Assembly: GCA_032433595.1 (NCBI GenBank)
Contig: JASWJB010000157.1
Span: forward strand, 31,492 to 95,491
DNA: 64,000 bases
Direction: 5' to 3'
From: Conoideocrella luteorostrata
Taxonomy: Eukaryota; Ascomycota; Sordariomycetes; Hypocreales; Clavicipitaceae
Part shown: positions 1-11,943 of the stretch, one piece after another
Layout: each line of letters opens with the position of its first letter
How positions within the stretch are numbered: position 1 is the first letter of the stretch
The notes under the pieces: model-generated
Told to the model about the DNA's origin: nothing
What the model saw: the letters and a program-made list of their open reading frames with translations, nothing else
The model's database searches: none
Translations under genes and position numbers: made by a program

Positions 1-1
1 A

Positions 2-688
2 CTAGACTCTGCAGCGTTCAACTTTTTTACCCAATTTACGTTCTGGACAACCTTTCTCTGTGTATTATGCGTGGCGGTGTCGGCGTACAGCTTACAACAA
101 CAAATTGCCGAAGGCGTGCAAGCTGATGGCTGGATTATTGCAGTTATTGCGATATCGTCGTTCTTCGGTTTCTTTGCATTCGGCATGATTCTAACGGGTG
201 TACCATTCCTGTACCACAACACCACAAACATTGATGCGTTGAAGAAGTCGCAGATATTCTTGTTGGCTGTTCGAATCCCACGAGATACACCGCCGTCGTC
301 CCAATACCCAACTATAACATATCCCCTTCCATTGACACAGCATACCGCCGCCGGAACTGACGATCAACAAGAACAAGGGACAGCGGATGATGTAAGAGCA
401 CGAGATATGCAGGCCATTCGCAAATTTGCCATTTTACAGACTGAAGCAGGCGAGAATCCCTGGGATCTGGGACCCTGGGAAAACTTCAAGTCTGTCATGG
501 GCACCAGCGTCGCAGAATGGCTGTTGCCGATCAGGCACTCCCCCTGTTGCCGTCACGACAGCATGGTGAGCGACTACCCATATGGGTCACTGGTTGAGGA
601 ACTAAGGAAGCGCTACGGCGTGCCACATCTAAACGAGAAGACTCCTAATGGTGCTGAGATGCATAACTTGGCAGCCAATGGGAATTGA
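2..688 (+). CDS. PFA5: Palmitoyltransferase Pfa5-like, C-terminal part (5' end outside window)
   Basis: This is the last exon of a DHHC-family protein S-acyltransferase, an integral membrane enzyme that attaches palmitate to cysteines of other proteins. The frame is open from base 2, so the start and the DHHC zinc-finger domain lie upstream of the window. Two hydrophobic membrane segments are visible, one ending near FLCVLCVAVSAYSL and one around WIIAVIAISSFFGFFAFG. They are followed by a cytosolic tail with NPWDLGPWENFKSVMG and WLLPIRHSPCC, a tail type I associate with fungal Pfa5 proteins. The stop TGA is at 686-688. The catalytic motif cannot be checked because it is not in the window. Family assignment is from memory of Pfa5 C-termini; another DHHC paralogue is possible. 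Confidence 0.8.
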   Translation, partial: LDSAAFNFFTQFTFWTTFLCVLCVAVSAYSLQQQIAEGVQADGWIIAVIAISSFFGFFAFGMILTGVPFLYHNTTNIDALKKSQIFLLAVRIPRDTPPSSQYPTITYPLPLTQHTAAGTDDQQEQGTADDVRARDMQAIRKFAILQTEAGENPWDLGPWENFKSVMGTSVAEWLLPIRHSPCCRHDSMVSDYPYGSLVEELRKRYGVPHLNEKTPNGAEMHNLAANGN

Positions 689-1978
689 ATTGCTACCGTA
701 TGTACACATATTTCGGCCATTGAGTTTTAGCCACTTACAAGTAGAAGAGCTAGAAATAGTGGGTGATACATGTGGCGTTGGCGTTGGGCATCCACTGGGG
801 CTTTATTGGATTTGGATTGCATAAAGCGTGTACTGTCGTCATCATATCTAGAATTGGGTGGCTTTTCCTTCTAGCGAGTAATAATCCGATGTCTTTCTCA
901 TCTGTTGACCCGTCTCCCAGACGTGGCTGTGTACAAGCCCTCCGATGTGGAATACCCCAAACCTTAGCCAAGGTCTCGATTGCACGTCGCATACCGAGTA
1001 GTTAGTCTCCTGTCTACTTCTCGCGGACAGTCTGCATTGGCTTTGCTCTCAGTATCGGCCGGTGTTTTATTCAAGGCGCAGCACAGATCCGTTCGCTCAC
1101 TCAAGTTGATGAGTCGCTTGTTTGCCCCCCCCCCCCCCTTTCCCCCCCGGGATCATCCGAAACGGGTGGCTCACTCAAAAGGCTTGATTGTCATATTTCA
1201 CGACATAGGACAGGCTTTGGCTTCTCCCAACGCGTAGCGCCGGGGATTTCCTCGAAATTGTACTCCGTACGGCGTAGTCCGTAATCGAGCGCCGCCATCG
1301 TCTGTATTGTCTCGACTTCGCGCGCGTGGAGGTAGAGCTATCGTGCATTGCACAGGGTCTGTCGCAAATTTCCTCGTCTCGTCGTACGTTCACAAAGGCA
1401 CGCCTCAGGACAAAATGACAGCCTGGTTGCGATATTCCAGCAGAAACAGATATTTCACTATCGAGCAGATCTATCTAGCGAGGTGACGTCGTTACTTGAT
1501 TCTTCACAAATCATCTTCTGGTTGAAGTCACTAGAACGCATCCTGGCTTACCACCGTGTCTTGTGTCTACACTAACTGCTCCGTGTCCTTGGCTCAGATG
1601 GAGCGCAATTGGGCATCGACGACACCATTCATTAGGCATGCTGGCCGGGAGAGGAATTCGACATTGGTTCATACGGCTCCCACGCAAATATTACACGATA
1701 GGTCCTGCATGCTGCAAACACGGGTTTCTCGTTCACGTACCCGCCGAGTTTGAACACCGCCACCGCTTGCCCTGCACAACTGCAAGTCTTCTGGGTGATT
1801 GAAACTCTAGATAAATACGCTTGATATTTCGGTCACCACAGGCTCGTAACTCTGCAAAGATGATATCGTAACGAAACGCGGGAGTTCTCCGTAGTATTTA
1901 AATATGTGCAACAATCCCCGTCACTGTACAGGGTATCTATCTGGCCGCCTCTTCAAACCACTACACCGCCCCAATCAT
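689..1978. other. Intergenic stretch, no gene seen
   Basis: Only short overlapping frames occur here and none resembles a protein family. It contains a run of 14 C at 1125-1138 followed by T and a second C run, and a motif of the ACTCCGTAC type near 1262. It separates two converging genes (plus-strand palmitoyltransferase and minus-strand esterase), so it should hold both 3' UTRs; no specific polyadenylation signal was identified. Confidence 0.5.
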
Positions 1979-2829
1979 CTAGGTAACAAACTCAGTGGCA
2001 TCCCCGTCATATTTCCTGGGGTAGCCGAAATGAACGCCGACATCGTTCCCACCGGCACAGAAGGGATCGCCGATGTCGCAGTACGAAGCAATGACGCTCG
2101 CGAAAGCATCGCAGCTCTGGTTGTCCGTCCGCGCATTGATCTATCCGCTGTTTGTTAACGAAATCCCACATCCTGCGCAGGGAACAGTTGCAGGAGGACC
2201 CAAGATGACTACTTACGCCGTCGGTTTGAGCAGTGCCCTTGTCAAAGGACTTCCCAGCGTTGTGCCGAGGGTCTCCGTACCACACCACCGCTGCCACTGA
2301 TGCTTTGTTAGCCAGACGTGAAATACAGCGACACCAAGGAGGTTGGCTTCTCTTGCCCAAAAAAACCATGGAAGGAGAAAAAAAAAAAAGGCCACTTACC
2401 ATGGCTACTGATATCACCACCAATAGGGTCCGTATCCGGCCCCTGGCCACCGGTATTCCCACCACACAGCGCATCGCCAATAATATTCGCTCCCTGAGAG
2501 TACCCAAGCAGCAGGATCTTGGCGTCAGGGCATGCTTGTACATAATCCGACAGCTGCTTCTTGACTGCGTCGACCCCAGCGCTGACAGATGGGCCGTAGG
2601 GCCGCAGCTTGGCAGGGTAGTTGATTGGCTCCATCGTGGCGCCGTCGTTGGCCTCGACGATGCTGCTGGCGAGGGACTGTAGTATGCCATATCCCGGCCT
2701 TTCGTTGCTGCCACGAGCCACGAGGAGATGGGTAGGGGCGCAGTCTGCTCGTCGTCCAAGGACGGCTGCTGCTGCTGCTGCTGCTGCTAATGGCGAGGCG
2801 GCAGCGAGAAAGAAAGCCGTGTAATGCAT
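1979..2829 (-). CDS. Secreted CE5 esterase (acetylxylan esterase/cutinase type)
   Basis: Three exons, 2829-2400, 2296-2217 and 2140-1979, join in frame to 223 residues, the usual size for carbohydrate esterase family 5. Introns have GTAAGT donors; the first acceptor is CATCAG and the last is GATAG. Residues 1-28 form a signal peptide with an alanine run. The Ser-Asp-His triad of the alpha/beta hydrolase is visible: Ser111 in GYSQG, Asp195 in CDIGDPFC and His207 in VGVHFGY. The paired cysteines around these motifs fit the CE5 disulfides. The stretch GANIIGDALCGG leans toward acetylxylan esterase rather than true cutinase. Such enzymes act outside the cell on acetylated xylan or polyesters. The gene lies 0.5 kb downstream of a zinc-cluster regulator on the same strand. 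Family is certain; substrate is inferred. Confidence 0.9.
2765..2788. repeat. (GCT)8 trinucleotide repeat coding poly-Ala in a signal peptide
   Basis: Eight perfect GCT units on the plus strand read as Ala codons (AGC/GCA register) on the minus strand inside the hydrophobic core of the esterase signal peptide. The tract is in frame, so unit gain or loss would change only the length of the hydrophobic core. Confidence 0.85.
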
Positions 2830-2940
2830 TCTTCTTTTTTTTTTGTAAGATTGGCTGTTGTAGTTCAGAAAGGAGGTGAGAGACTTTTATGATGTTCTTG
2901 AACGAACCACTGGTATGAAGGGATAGAGACTGGCGCCTGT

Positions 2941-3125
2941 ATTTATATACACATGCATATATGTGCATCTTCATTTCGCAATGACCCTTAAACCACGGTA
3001 AATTATATTCTCGGCGTATGTTGACATGCATCTTTCATCCGTACTTCTCCAACACAACTTCCTAATGCGGTTGATCGCTGTGGAGAAAATCCCCCGCATT
3101 ATCCCCCGTCTTCGTCCCCGCCTCC
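2941..3125 (-). promoter_or_regulatory. Esterase promoter: TATA box and C-rich CreA-like sites
   Basis: On the minus strand a TATATAAAT box (2941-2949) lies about 112 bases upstream of the esterase ATG. Further upstream, at 3091-3097 and 3115-3121, are two CCCCGC hexamers matching the reverse of the CreA consensus SYGGRG. CreA is the fungal carbon catabolite repressor, and such sites are common in front of cell-wall-degrading enzymes. Site function is inferred from sequence match only. Confidence 0.4.
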
Positions 3126-3336
3126 TGTCGGTAGTTGCTGCGGGTTGTTCAGATGTTCAAGCGGAAATGCCCAGATGAAACGGGACCGAGGCAAGGCGCA
3201 CTTTGCAGTCACCACGGCTTACGTTTCAAGTTAGAACAAAATCTTTGCTTAGAGAGCAGCGGGTTGCACAATGGAAAGCTGGACTAGACTAAACTGAACT
3301 AGACTACTAATTTCGTTGCTCTATTGTTGAGCGTTG

Positions 3337-5818
3337 CTACTGCAAGTTTGGATACTCCAAACTTACATGACCTAAGTCCTCTTGTGCGTTTGGCAACTGT
3401 GACAACCAATTCTCGGCAATTTGATCGATCCAACCGTGCTCCCAAATGGTGCTGTTCAAGAAGCTTGAACTGGGGGACAATGTTCCCAAGTCGACGGATT
3501 CTATATCGCCGGACCCGGTGGTTGGGATCCAGCCCTGGAGAGTCATGTCTCTGACATCAAACTCACTGCCATTGAACGCATTGCTCCTGGAGACCTGATG
3601 CGACATCATGTCCTGGACGGGGAGCTCATTCGCTGTTACAGCTGTAGAATACGTCGGCGGTGTGCGAATGGTACTGTGCGTATCCATTGATCTCGTCCTC
3701 GCCGGACGGTGATGTGGCCCTTTTAAGAGCACATCTGGTGTATGAGCTACAGCCCATGGACCAAGGCCCTCTTTGTCTGTTGGATTCGCTGGAACATTTG
3801 CGGTTGGGGCAAACGTGGTGAGCGCATCAGGTGCAATAGCAATACCTTCTTGGCGCGCCGAGCTGGTTAAGAACAAGCCTCCATATTTTGCGTATACGTG
3901 AACCAACTGAAGGGTTTTTATGTAGCACAGGCAGTCCCGAAACCTGCGCAAATGTCGCTGCCGTGAATCCTCCTCATCGATAGTTTTGTACTCAACAAGG
4001 TGATTAACCGCAGCTGTAAGCAAGAAAGTTACCGCTGACGAGGGCAAAAACCGGAGAAGCCCATAGCTCTCCAGGTCTTCAAACTGGCGCGTGATCATCA
4101 TTGTTGCATGGCTCACTCGCTGTGCTGTGATGTCGCGCGATGTCGCGCCGCCGCCAGCTGCTAGGCTTTGCGGTCGATAATACGTGCACATGATGGTTTG
4201 ATAAAATAGATGCAACATGGAGCAGTGTACAAACGCAACCTGCTCTTTTCGCTGTATGATGAACTCTGCCGGCTGTGGGTGCTGCAGATCGGCGGGCAGG
4301 CACCGCACCCAATCGTGCAAGTCACGTCGGATTCTGCCAACACTTGCAGCATCGAGGCCCTCGAACTGCGGTACAAGAATCAGAGTAATTTCCAAAGTCC
4401 CACCGAGCTTTGGGCTGGATTGTTTGTAGAGATTGTCGAAAATATCACCAATCACCATGCAGAGCTTCGTTTTCTCAATACACATGCGTGCTAAACGCCG
4501 TTGCAGACCAACATCTCGTAGCAGCTCGCAGTGAGGCAACATTTCCACCACCTCGGCAGGAAACTCCCGCGGTTCAAAGTCATCTTCTGTCAGGATGGGA
4601 ACTCGAAACTCCTGCTGGCTCACCTTGGGCGGCATTCGTACCCCCAAGTTTAGGACTCTGTCTCGCAAGATGCAAGACCAACCGATTCGTTTCCATGACC
4701 GTCTTGTCGGCTCCGGTAAAGCTGATGCAGATGGATCAGTGAACATGCCGATTGTGCGCGCCGTAAGACAGCCCAGTTCAGCCCAGTACCAGTGGTTGGT
4801 TGGCTCATCGTGCCTCTCTTGCCAGTAAGACATGAGTAGAAGCGCCTGTGCCAGAGCCTTACGATCGGATTCGTAACCGAAAGAATACAAGAGCTAAGTT
4901 GTTGGTTGGCATGTCAGCGTAAAGTTACAGGACGGGATGGAAATAGCGAGTGGATGTATACCTTAGCCTTGGTAAAGAACTCTTTGCGTACCGCCATGCG
5001 AGATTCATATCCGGCCTCTAAGATGTGACAGTCGTCGACAAAGGCAACTCCGGTAAGAAGAACTGCATAGAGTAGTATCAAGCTTACTTTCGTCGGTGGA
5101 GAAAGGGATGGTTGAGCTATTGAAGCCAGAAAAGTCTCGAGGTCCAGCACAGGGCAAAAAAAATGCACCCACTCGACGTAGCTCTGCAGGCAAAGGTTGC
5201 GGAAGCTCGGCGTTGGAAGCGAAAACACTTGTTTCACGCTCAAGAACTCTATTTCATCTTTATTCCAGCTTTTAGGAATCGGTTTAACATAGCATGGTAA
5301 GCCAGCACTAGCATCGGAGGCCGGACTGGCAGCATGGTTTAAAGAAGCTGACGACACGGCGGCTTCGTCTCTAGCAAGCGTACTTTCAGGTCCTAGCAAT
5401 TAGTTAGCAACTTGGGGTCTATGCCATGTAGAAGAAAACATACCTGGATGCTCGGACGGCGTGGATGTGTCAATGTCGAGGCCATGCGAATGAAAATGCG
5501 CCTGGGTCAATGACGGAACGTTTGACACATTCAGCGCAGCGTTGCGCCGCAAATCAAAGCGCTTCTTGCGACCCCTTGAGGAACAGGCATTAGGTTTGGT
5601 AGGTACAGAGTGAACAACAAGTCAATGCCGAGAGAAACAAACCTCCGCTTTCCATCTAACAGCTCGCAGTCAATCTTGCCACATCGGCAATTAGAGCATG
5701 GCGGTCCGACCTTGGTGACGTCGCAGCGGACCTTCCTCTCGTGACATTTGCGACATGCTTTCAAAGACCTCGTTGCCTTGGGCAGCTGTCGCACTGTAAT
5801 TGTAGTGGTTGAGACCAT
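3337..5818 (-). CDS. Zn(II)2Cys6 transcription factor with fungal_trans domain
   Basis: Four exons (5818-5643, 5574-5444, 5392-4962, 4893-3337) join in frame to 764 residues. The N-terminus has a perfect zinc-cluster, CX2CX6CX8CX2CX6C, at residues 22-51 (ACRKCHERKVRC, then PCSNCRCGKIDC), followed by a basic linker GKRRGRKKR that completes the DNA-binding region across the first intron. The middle carries the fungal-specific transcription factor domain, with the typical YGYESDR-ALAQALLLMSYW region near residue 250 and the motif WKRIGWSCILRDR. The closest type I recall is the cutinase transcription factor 1-beta/FarB group, which controls fatty-acid and cutin-monomer genes, but this is not proven. 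It sits between the esterase and a carboxylate transporter, all on one strand, so it may regulate one or both neighbours (inference). No disruption seen. Confidence 0.88.
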
Positions 5819-6743
5819 TATGCATATATGACTCTCAAGAGGTGGATGTGAGTTGTGGCATGGACTGTGTCATTCTGACGAGCCATTTGAACCAGTTGAA
5901 AGTCAAAAGTCAAAAGATGAAAGCTTGGCAAGGGGCAAAGTCCAAGCAGGGAGTAAAGGAGGCCTGTTGCTAGCTATTTTGAAGCCAAGTCCGGGACGGG
6001 TTGTAGCCTTCTCTTCCTCGGAGCCTGATTCCCGAGCAGTCCCGACAATTAGAACAGACGAAGAACCACGGTTGGAGCACAAGCAGACAGAGCACCAGAC
6101 AAACGGTTGATCTCTTGGCTGTGGCGTCGACCGGTGAAACTGCAAATGTCTCTCCAATCGGTGCCTTTGTGCCTACGCTAACGCTAACTGCCTTCCATGC
6201 CCAGCTACCCCAACCAGACTCTCCTGTAACTACTCCGTAGCCCCGCGTTCGTTAATCACATCAGCGCGGGTTTCCACGACTAAGGGAATTCTCCAGCGCA
6301 GGAAGCGGGGGCTGGGTAGACGGACAGGGGCGTTTTGCTGCTGCAAGCCACTAGTTACCACGCCACTACCATGCCTCTACTCCGTACGGAGCAACTAACC
6401 ACTCTTCCAGTTAGATGCCCTCAGCCCACCATCACCTGCGTCGAAACCTCAGCCGACGTCCCCGCAGCCAGACCAAACCAGCACGTGGCGTCGGATCTAA
6501 GCAAACCGGACGCCTCGCTGCCCATATCACGACGCCATGCTCTCAACGTGTCCATGGAAAGCAGTCAAATCTGATGTCCTCTCCCATTAGGCTCTACCAG
6601 CAGCTTACTCCGTACAATACATCTGAAGACGAGGAAGAAGTTCGCTACGGCTAAATAGACTACGGAGGACTAACTATGCAGCATGCATTGATGTGCATCT
6701 CAAACCCTGTCAACTCGATTTCCCTCCCACTCGCATCACGTTC
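5819..6743. other. Intergenic: regulator promoter and transporter 3' side
   Basis: No coding region was recognised. Three copies of the dispersed motif TACTCCGTA occur (6231-6239, about 6379-6387 and 6606-6614), the second as the palindrome CTCCGTACGGAG. The stretch must include the upstream region of the regulator (start at 5818, minus strand) and the 3' UTR of the transporter. Confidence 0.5.
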
Positions 6744-8562
6744 CTAATCCGCCCGCTTCGCAGCCTTGATACCTTCAATGTGGTTCAGATCGATCCCATC
6801 GCGTCTCAATAATTCCAGATGCCGTGAGTTTTCCGCCTCCAACTCTCGTTCCTCTTGTGTCATTTCGGGGCCGAGAAGAAGAAGCACAAAGAGGAATGCC
6901 CACACTGCGCCCATGAATATGGCAATGACTTTGCCGTAGTCGAATCTGACATCGTGATTGGGCCCGGCCGCCAACGGAAACCTCTCGCCGATGATTGCTT
7001 GAATGGTTGCCGACGCAGAGGAAGCCAGATTCCCAAGCTGATACGTTAAGCCGACTACTGTGGTTCTCAGGGCTGGCGGCGAAAGTTCCATCAGATGTAT
7101 GGGAATGGGACCCCAGACGCCACCCACGAAAACCTGTTCAAAGAATGCCGTGGCAACTAGCGACATGTCTCTCGGGATGGTGTACGCTGGAACCAATGCG
7201 CCGCCAAAAACGCATGCTATGAGCATGATTAGTCGCCTGCCGGAATATGTGCTGATGTAGCCTAGGATGGTGCCTCCCGTGATGGAACCTAGCTGGCCCG
7301 CTACCGATATAATGACAACTTGAGTAGCATTGAGCTCAACTTGGTTCTTCAAGTAGGTAGGGTAAAAGTCTTGACTTCCGTGTGAGCAAGAGTTGAAGGC
7401 TGTCATCATGACGGCCATGTACATGAGCAAGACCCAGTTATGACGAATGGCCTCTCTGGACTCCTTGGCAAATGCAATTAACTCCACGAATTTTGTTTGA
7501 CTAGCCGGCAATGTCGAAGTAGAGTTCAGATCACCTCGCTCTTCTACAACTTGTCTTTCGCGCTCCGCTTTCAGTGCTCGGAAATAGTTGGTCTCAGGCA
7601 TGAGCCAGCGAAATACCATGATGAGCAGTGGTGGAACGGAGCTGAACCAGAAAAGACTCCTCCATCCATGGCTAGTTGTAGGAACCAATGCTCGATAGAA
7701 GACGCAAGCGAGGAGGTAGCCTGTTGAGTATCCATTTTGATAGAGACCGGAAAGGACACCTCTCGCGTCGTAAGGAAGATCTGACAATGCGGTACTCGCG
7801 GCTGGCCCGTACATGCCTATTACGACTCTTAGTTCGTGCGCATATTTATAGAATTCTCACACTCACCGCCCATGGCAATGCCATAGAGCGACCTGACGGC
7901 CAGAAACTGAGGCAGGGTTTGACAAAAACCTGACGCAAGCTCAAGTATCACGAAAAAAAACAGAGCAAGCATCATTGGCCATTTACAGCCATAGCGATCC
8001 GCAAAAGCTCCGAATGTGAGAGCCCCGACAGAGCGAAGCATCAGCGATACCGTTATACCCTGTTAAATATTATGAGAACAGACACAAGATAAGGCTATAG
8101 ATTCGTTAAGCTGATACATACCCAAGATACTTGAGAGTTCTCAACCCCAAACTCTTTTGCAATTTCCGTCAAAGATAAGCTGGAGTTTAATTAGAGCGAG
8201 GGGATGTGCTGGGCAGCATGATATCATCGAAACTCACGATACGGTGAAACTAATACGGTTATCAGAGTAAGAAGTGTTATGGGCTTCCAAAAAGCAAAAC
8301 TCACAAGTCAACCGCGTCCCAGACCCAAGCTGTGAAGCCCAACAGGAACATTGACCACTGGTATCTATTCAGGTTGCCTAGCACGTGGACCGGGTTGTTG
8401 ATGGTGCCCTTTCCGTTTTGTTTAGAATGCTATCCTTCTGAGAACCATGAACTGGGTATGATCAGGTACCTTTGGCGGTTTAAGACTTGTAATGCGAGTT
8501 GCAAGATATCTGCCGATTTGTTCTGGGGAATAGAACCACCCAGCTTCCATATTATTCTTCAT
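6744..8562 (-). CDS. JEN-type monocarboxylate (lactate/pyruvate):H+ symporter, MFS
   Basis: Six exons (8562-8470, 8408-8305, 8249-8238, 8179-8122, 8059-7867, 7816-6744) join to 510 residues, the normal length for the family. The diagnostic JEN signature NXX(S/T)HX(S/T)QDXXXT is present as NSCSHGSQDFYPT near residue 295. Other conserved parts include SMFLLGFTAWVWDA in TM1, TEIAKEFG, and GALTFGAFADRYGCKWPM at the MFS loop 2 motif. Twelve membrane helices are expected at the plasma membrane, importing short monocarboxylates with protons. Exon 3 is only 12 bases long and encodes part of DFFTVS; it is needed to keep the frame. The gene shares strand with the regulator and esterase downstream. Exact substrate is not readable from sequence. 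Confidence 0.9.
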
Positions 8563-10408
8563 ATTGACTTGCTGTATGTGATAGTATCATGCGTCCCAGA
8601 GAAGTTCAGAATGGAGACTGTTCTCCCTATATTCCGAGAATTCGATGGACATATATATTGAAAAATAAATCTGTGTCCTGACAAAGAAAAAACGTAGTCT
8701 CATAGTGACAGTTTCGGAGGTGCCAGCTCCAAGTGTAAGCTGCGCAAGCTGACAACCACCGCGTCTGGAGGCTGATGAGCCTGCAGATCGGTAGAAAGCA
8801 TTGCATATTGGGCTTGAGAACTGGCGAATTAAAGTTCTCTATTGGTCCCCGATGTGCAGTAGCCTAACCGTGCGCCATTAGCTCGGCCTAGCTAAAGATG
8901 ACTAGTGGCGTAGAACCTTAGCCATCCAAAGCTACTCGGGTAATTAAGTAGATCACAAATTAGCCGAGTTGGTCTATCGTCAATCTTGACAGCCGAACTG
9001 TCTGTCTCGTGTTCTTGTTTGACTACTAAGAGACTGCAATTCATCTATCCTACCCGTTCTAATAGGTGGGAGGCTAAGCATTATTAAATCGGACATTAAT
9101 AGGAGACCAAAGGTTATGCTAATTTGCATAGTAGAATCAGGCTTATAATTGATATAAATAGAATAAGATATTGAATTAAATGCGTCTTGATCGATGTTCA
9201 TAGCCCGTATTAACTAGTTCAGCCTGGTACATTCACATGTCTGCTACTGCTGCATGGCCAGCTATTTTCGCGAGAACACATGTGTGGGCTCGTGGGAAAG
9301 CTACTACAAAGATGACGAGAAGTGCTGTGGGTTGTTGCCATTGGCCGTTGATTTTTCTACGCATGGATTACGGTTTACTAACAGACTGGTAAGCATGGTA
9401 GTGGGAACAGAGATGTGACGCAGCTGAAGTTATTGGAGGCTGCCCTTCGTTTTGAGTGAGTGTGACACTTATTTATCAATTTTTTTTGCTCAAGTCCAAA
9501 TCCAGCCCAAGACAATATACGCAACTTTTACAGCTCTTAGTAAGAATTTCTCTTCACAGCGGGAGATGTCATCGTCCTGGAGGCAATGTCTTCCAAATGG
9601 TACGCTTAACATTAGTGTATGCTTTAATCTACCAGCCTATCCGCGACCTGCCTGGCAGGCTTCTGACACCGAACCATCTTTGATGTTGCTGGGAGACCTT
9701 GAATCAAAATATATGGCAAAAGCCTGCCTTTGTGCTATGATGGAAAGGTGGTGAGATGCAATGAACAACTGCACGACTTCAAGAGAAGTACTCGAGAGAC
9801 GACATTGACCCTAACTGGCACAAGAATAATGCGACCCACACGGATAATATCTTACGCCCGTATATACAAAGAAACTCTGTGAACTGGATCTTACAGACAA
9901 AAAAAAAAGAGAAAAGCCACGAGTTTATCTACAAACACTGTCTACTAATCTCCGTAACACTTCGATAATCCAAAGCTGGTGGCATAACCTTCTGTAGCAA
10001 CCAACACATTTAGTACGCCTATTCCGACAATAGGATGATTCGGCCAAATATACAAATGAAAATACTTAATTAATAATTAAAAACAGTGCTGGGATACTTG
10101 TCCGGGCGTGGGTGCTTACCATGACCTGTAGAGAGCTGCCGTTCGCGGTTGTTAAACCAAGAAAGCTCTGAAGCCGAGACGGCTATCCGGCATAATATGG
10201 CACTAACGAGAAGTCGGAGCAAATAATGGTACACAAAAAATTCTTTCCATCATATTTGCAGAGCCTTACGCACCTGGAATTGAGCGTTTATCTGTGTATA
10301 CGGCTGGCTTGTCTATACGACGGGCTAATTAGACCGTCTAGAGCACTACTTCCCCACTCACAGCAGTAGATTGGTTAATTCGGTCTGCCCGCCGATGATA
10401 TCTACATC
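8563..10408. other. Long gene-free stretch at the edge of the relic island
   Basis: No intact gene was found. Short coding-like fragments occur around 9580-9880 but I cannot tie them to a family. The stretch is AT-rich in places (9060-9200, 10040-10090) and starts the 9-36 kb gene-poor region. The transporter promoter should lie at its left end; no clear TATA box was identified. Confidence 0.4.
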
Positions 10409-11943
10409 TTCAAAAACCTTCGATATGCGGAAGCTTCTTCTGCAAAGAACCGCTTCCGCCCACCGGGGCCTATTTCTGGTCTGTCTCGAGCCGTGAACAA
10501 TGGATCTATGGGTTTCAAATGCCCACAAGCCTTCCGCGAGTAGAATCTCCAGTCGAAAGCGGACGCCACTGGCAAAACAACGCAGCAGCTCAGGGATGAA
10601 CTCCTCGAAGACGACACAATGAGCGAAGATAGCCTCTTCCTGGAAATTTACGTACCGACGAGCACGCTTGAAGGCAAATCGAAACAAAATTGTTGCCCAC
10701 GTAGGACATTGGATAAGATTTGCCCACTAGTTTTGCAGGTATTTTTGCAAAATATTGAATATTGGCAGCATCAGTCATGGTCTGGATCTATGGAGGAGGT
10801 TATACCTTTGGTATGCAGATGTATTGTAATTCGACTGATCCTATTAGTATGCTAACTTCTAATTAATAAGGCCAAAAAAATTATGGAACTTACAGCCCTT
10901 TGGTATTATTGCTCGCTCACAGCAGCATACGAAAGATGGAGTTATCTATGTTGCTCTCAATCATAAGTTGGGGCTATTTGGTTGGCTCAATAGCCTTGGT
11001 GACAAAACAATCTTTTTCCAACGTCGGCCTTTAAGATCACCGATTGGGATAACTGTGGTAGGTGGCTTGATGTAATTTCAAATGTGATGGTGCTGCTATA
11101 TTAAAAATTTTCTCGTCTTTCAAACAGAGCCCTGGTTGGTTTCCATTACTTTCCATAGGCAATATGTGGAATAATATTTAAGTGCTGCCAGTAAGTGAGC
11201 AGGATGGCCAGTTAGAAACGGTGCCGAGCTTGCCCAACTGGATTCCAAGACACAGTGAACAGTGATATTGTGTTCGGGTCTGTTTATGGAGACATTTCTT
11301 ACGGGCCGACGGTCAATGGAGGATTCGTGCCTGACTATCCTGGCATGTCGCTACTCAATGAAAACTTCGACCATTCTGTTGAGGTTGTGGCTGGTCATAA
11401 CCCCCAAGAATCCGTCCTATTCACACCAACGACTATTGATAACTACGATAAGATTGTAAATAAACTCTGATCATCAATATATGGCGTCACAGACGGGGCT
11501 ATAAAATTCATGCCCACAGAGCTGTACCCGCCACCCTCCGACACCAACATGTACAAGACTGAATACGCTCGCGTAACACTCCTGTTGTCAGAGTACGCAT
11601 TTGTCTGCAACACAAGGTATCTAGCAACAGCCTTTAGGAACCAGACATGAACCTACCGCTTTCAAGTTCCGCCTGGTTATCATGCCCAAGACTTGGCGTA
11701 TACATTTTACGACGGAAACAGGACAAATACTGTGTCCGAGGTAGCGGAAACATGCAGCGGTACTTTGCCGCATTTTCAGCTCGAGGTAACCCCAATGCAG
11801 GTGGCTCGAAACTTCATTGGCCGCAGTATGGCTATGACGGGAACATTACTACCTTTGACAAGACTAGTGTGACGACAGTCATAGATGATGCAAGAAATGA
11901 GAGATGCGATTATTGGCCAAAGGGGGCGTATACAAGGTCTTGA
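10409..11943 (+). pseudogene. Decayed type-B carboxylesterase/lipase
   Basis: Fragments in changing frames follow the order of a fungal type-B carboxylesterase. They are FKNLRYAEA and NRFRPPGPISG (10409-10480), MSEDSLFLEIYVPTS (from 10619), VMVWIYGGGYTFG (about 10776-10815, the oxyanion-hole region), VIYVALNHKLGLFGWLN (about 10942-10990), a C-terminal part with FDHSVEVVAGHNPQES (about 11370-11415), and YRFQVPPGYHAQDLAYTFYDG (about 11660-11720). There is a stop after AFRE near 10537, another at 11468-11470, one before YRFQ, and a frameshift near 11740. The nucleophile-elbow segment (GESAG) that should lie around 11050-11200 is not found. The enzyme would have been a secreted or ER hydrolase; this copy cannot make it. 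Confidence 0.82.

Noticed and set aside
10358..10687. 109-codon minus-strand ORF
   Set aside because: It is antisense to the carboxylesterase relic, whose plus-strand motifs are clear.
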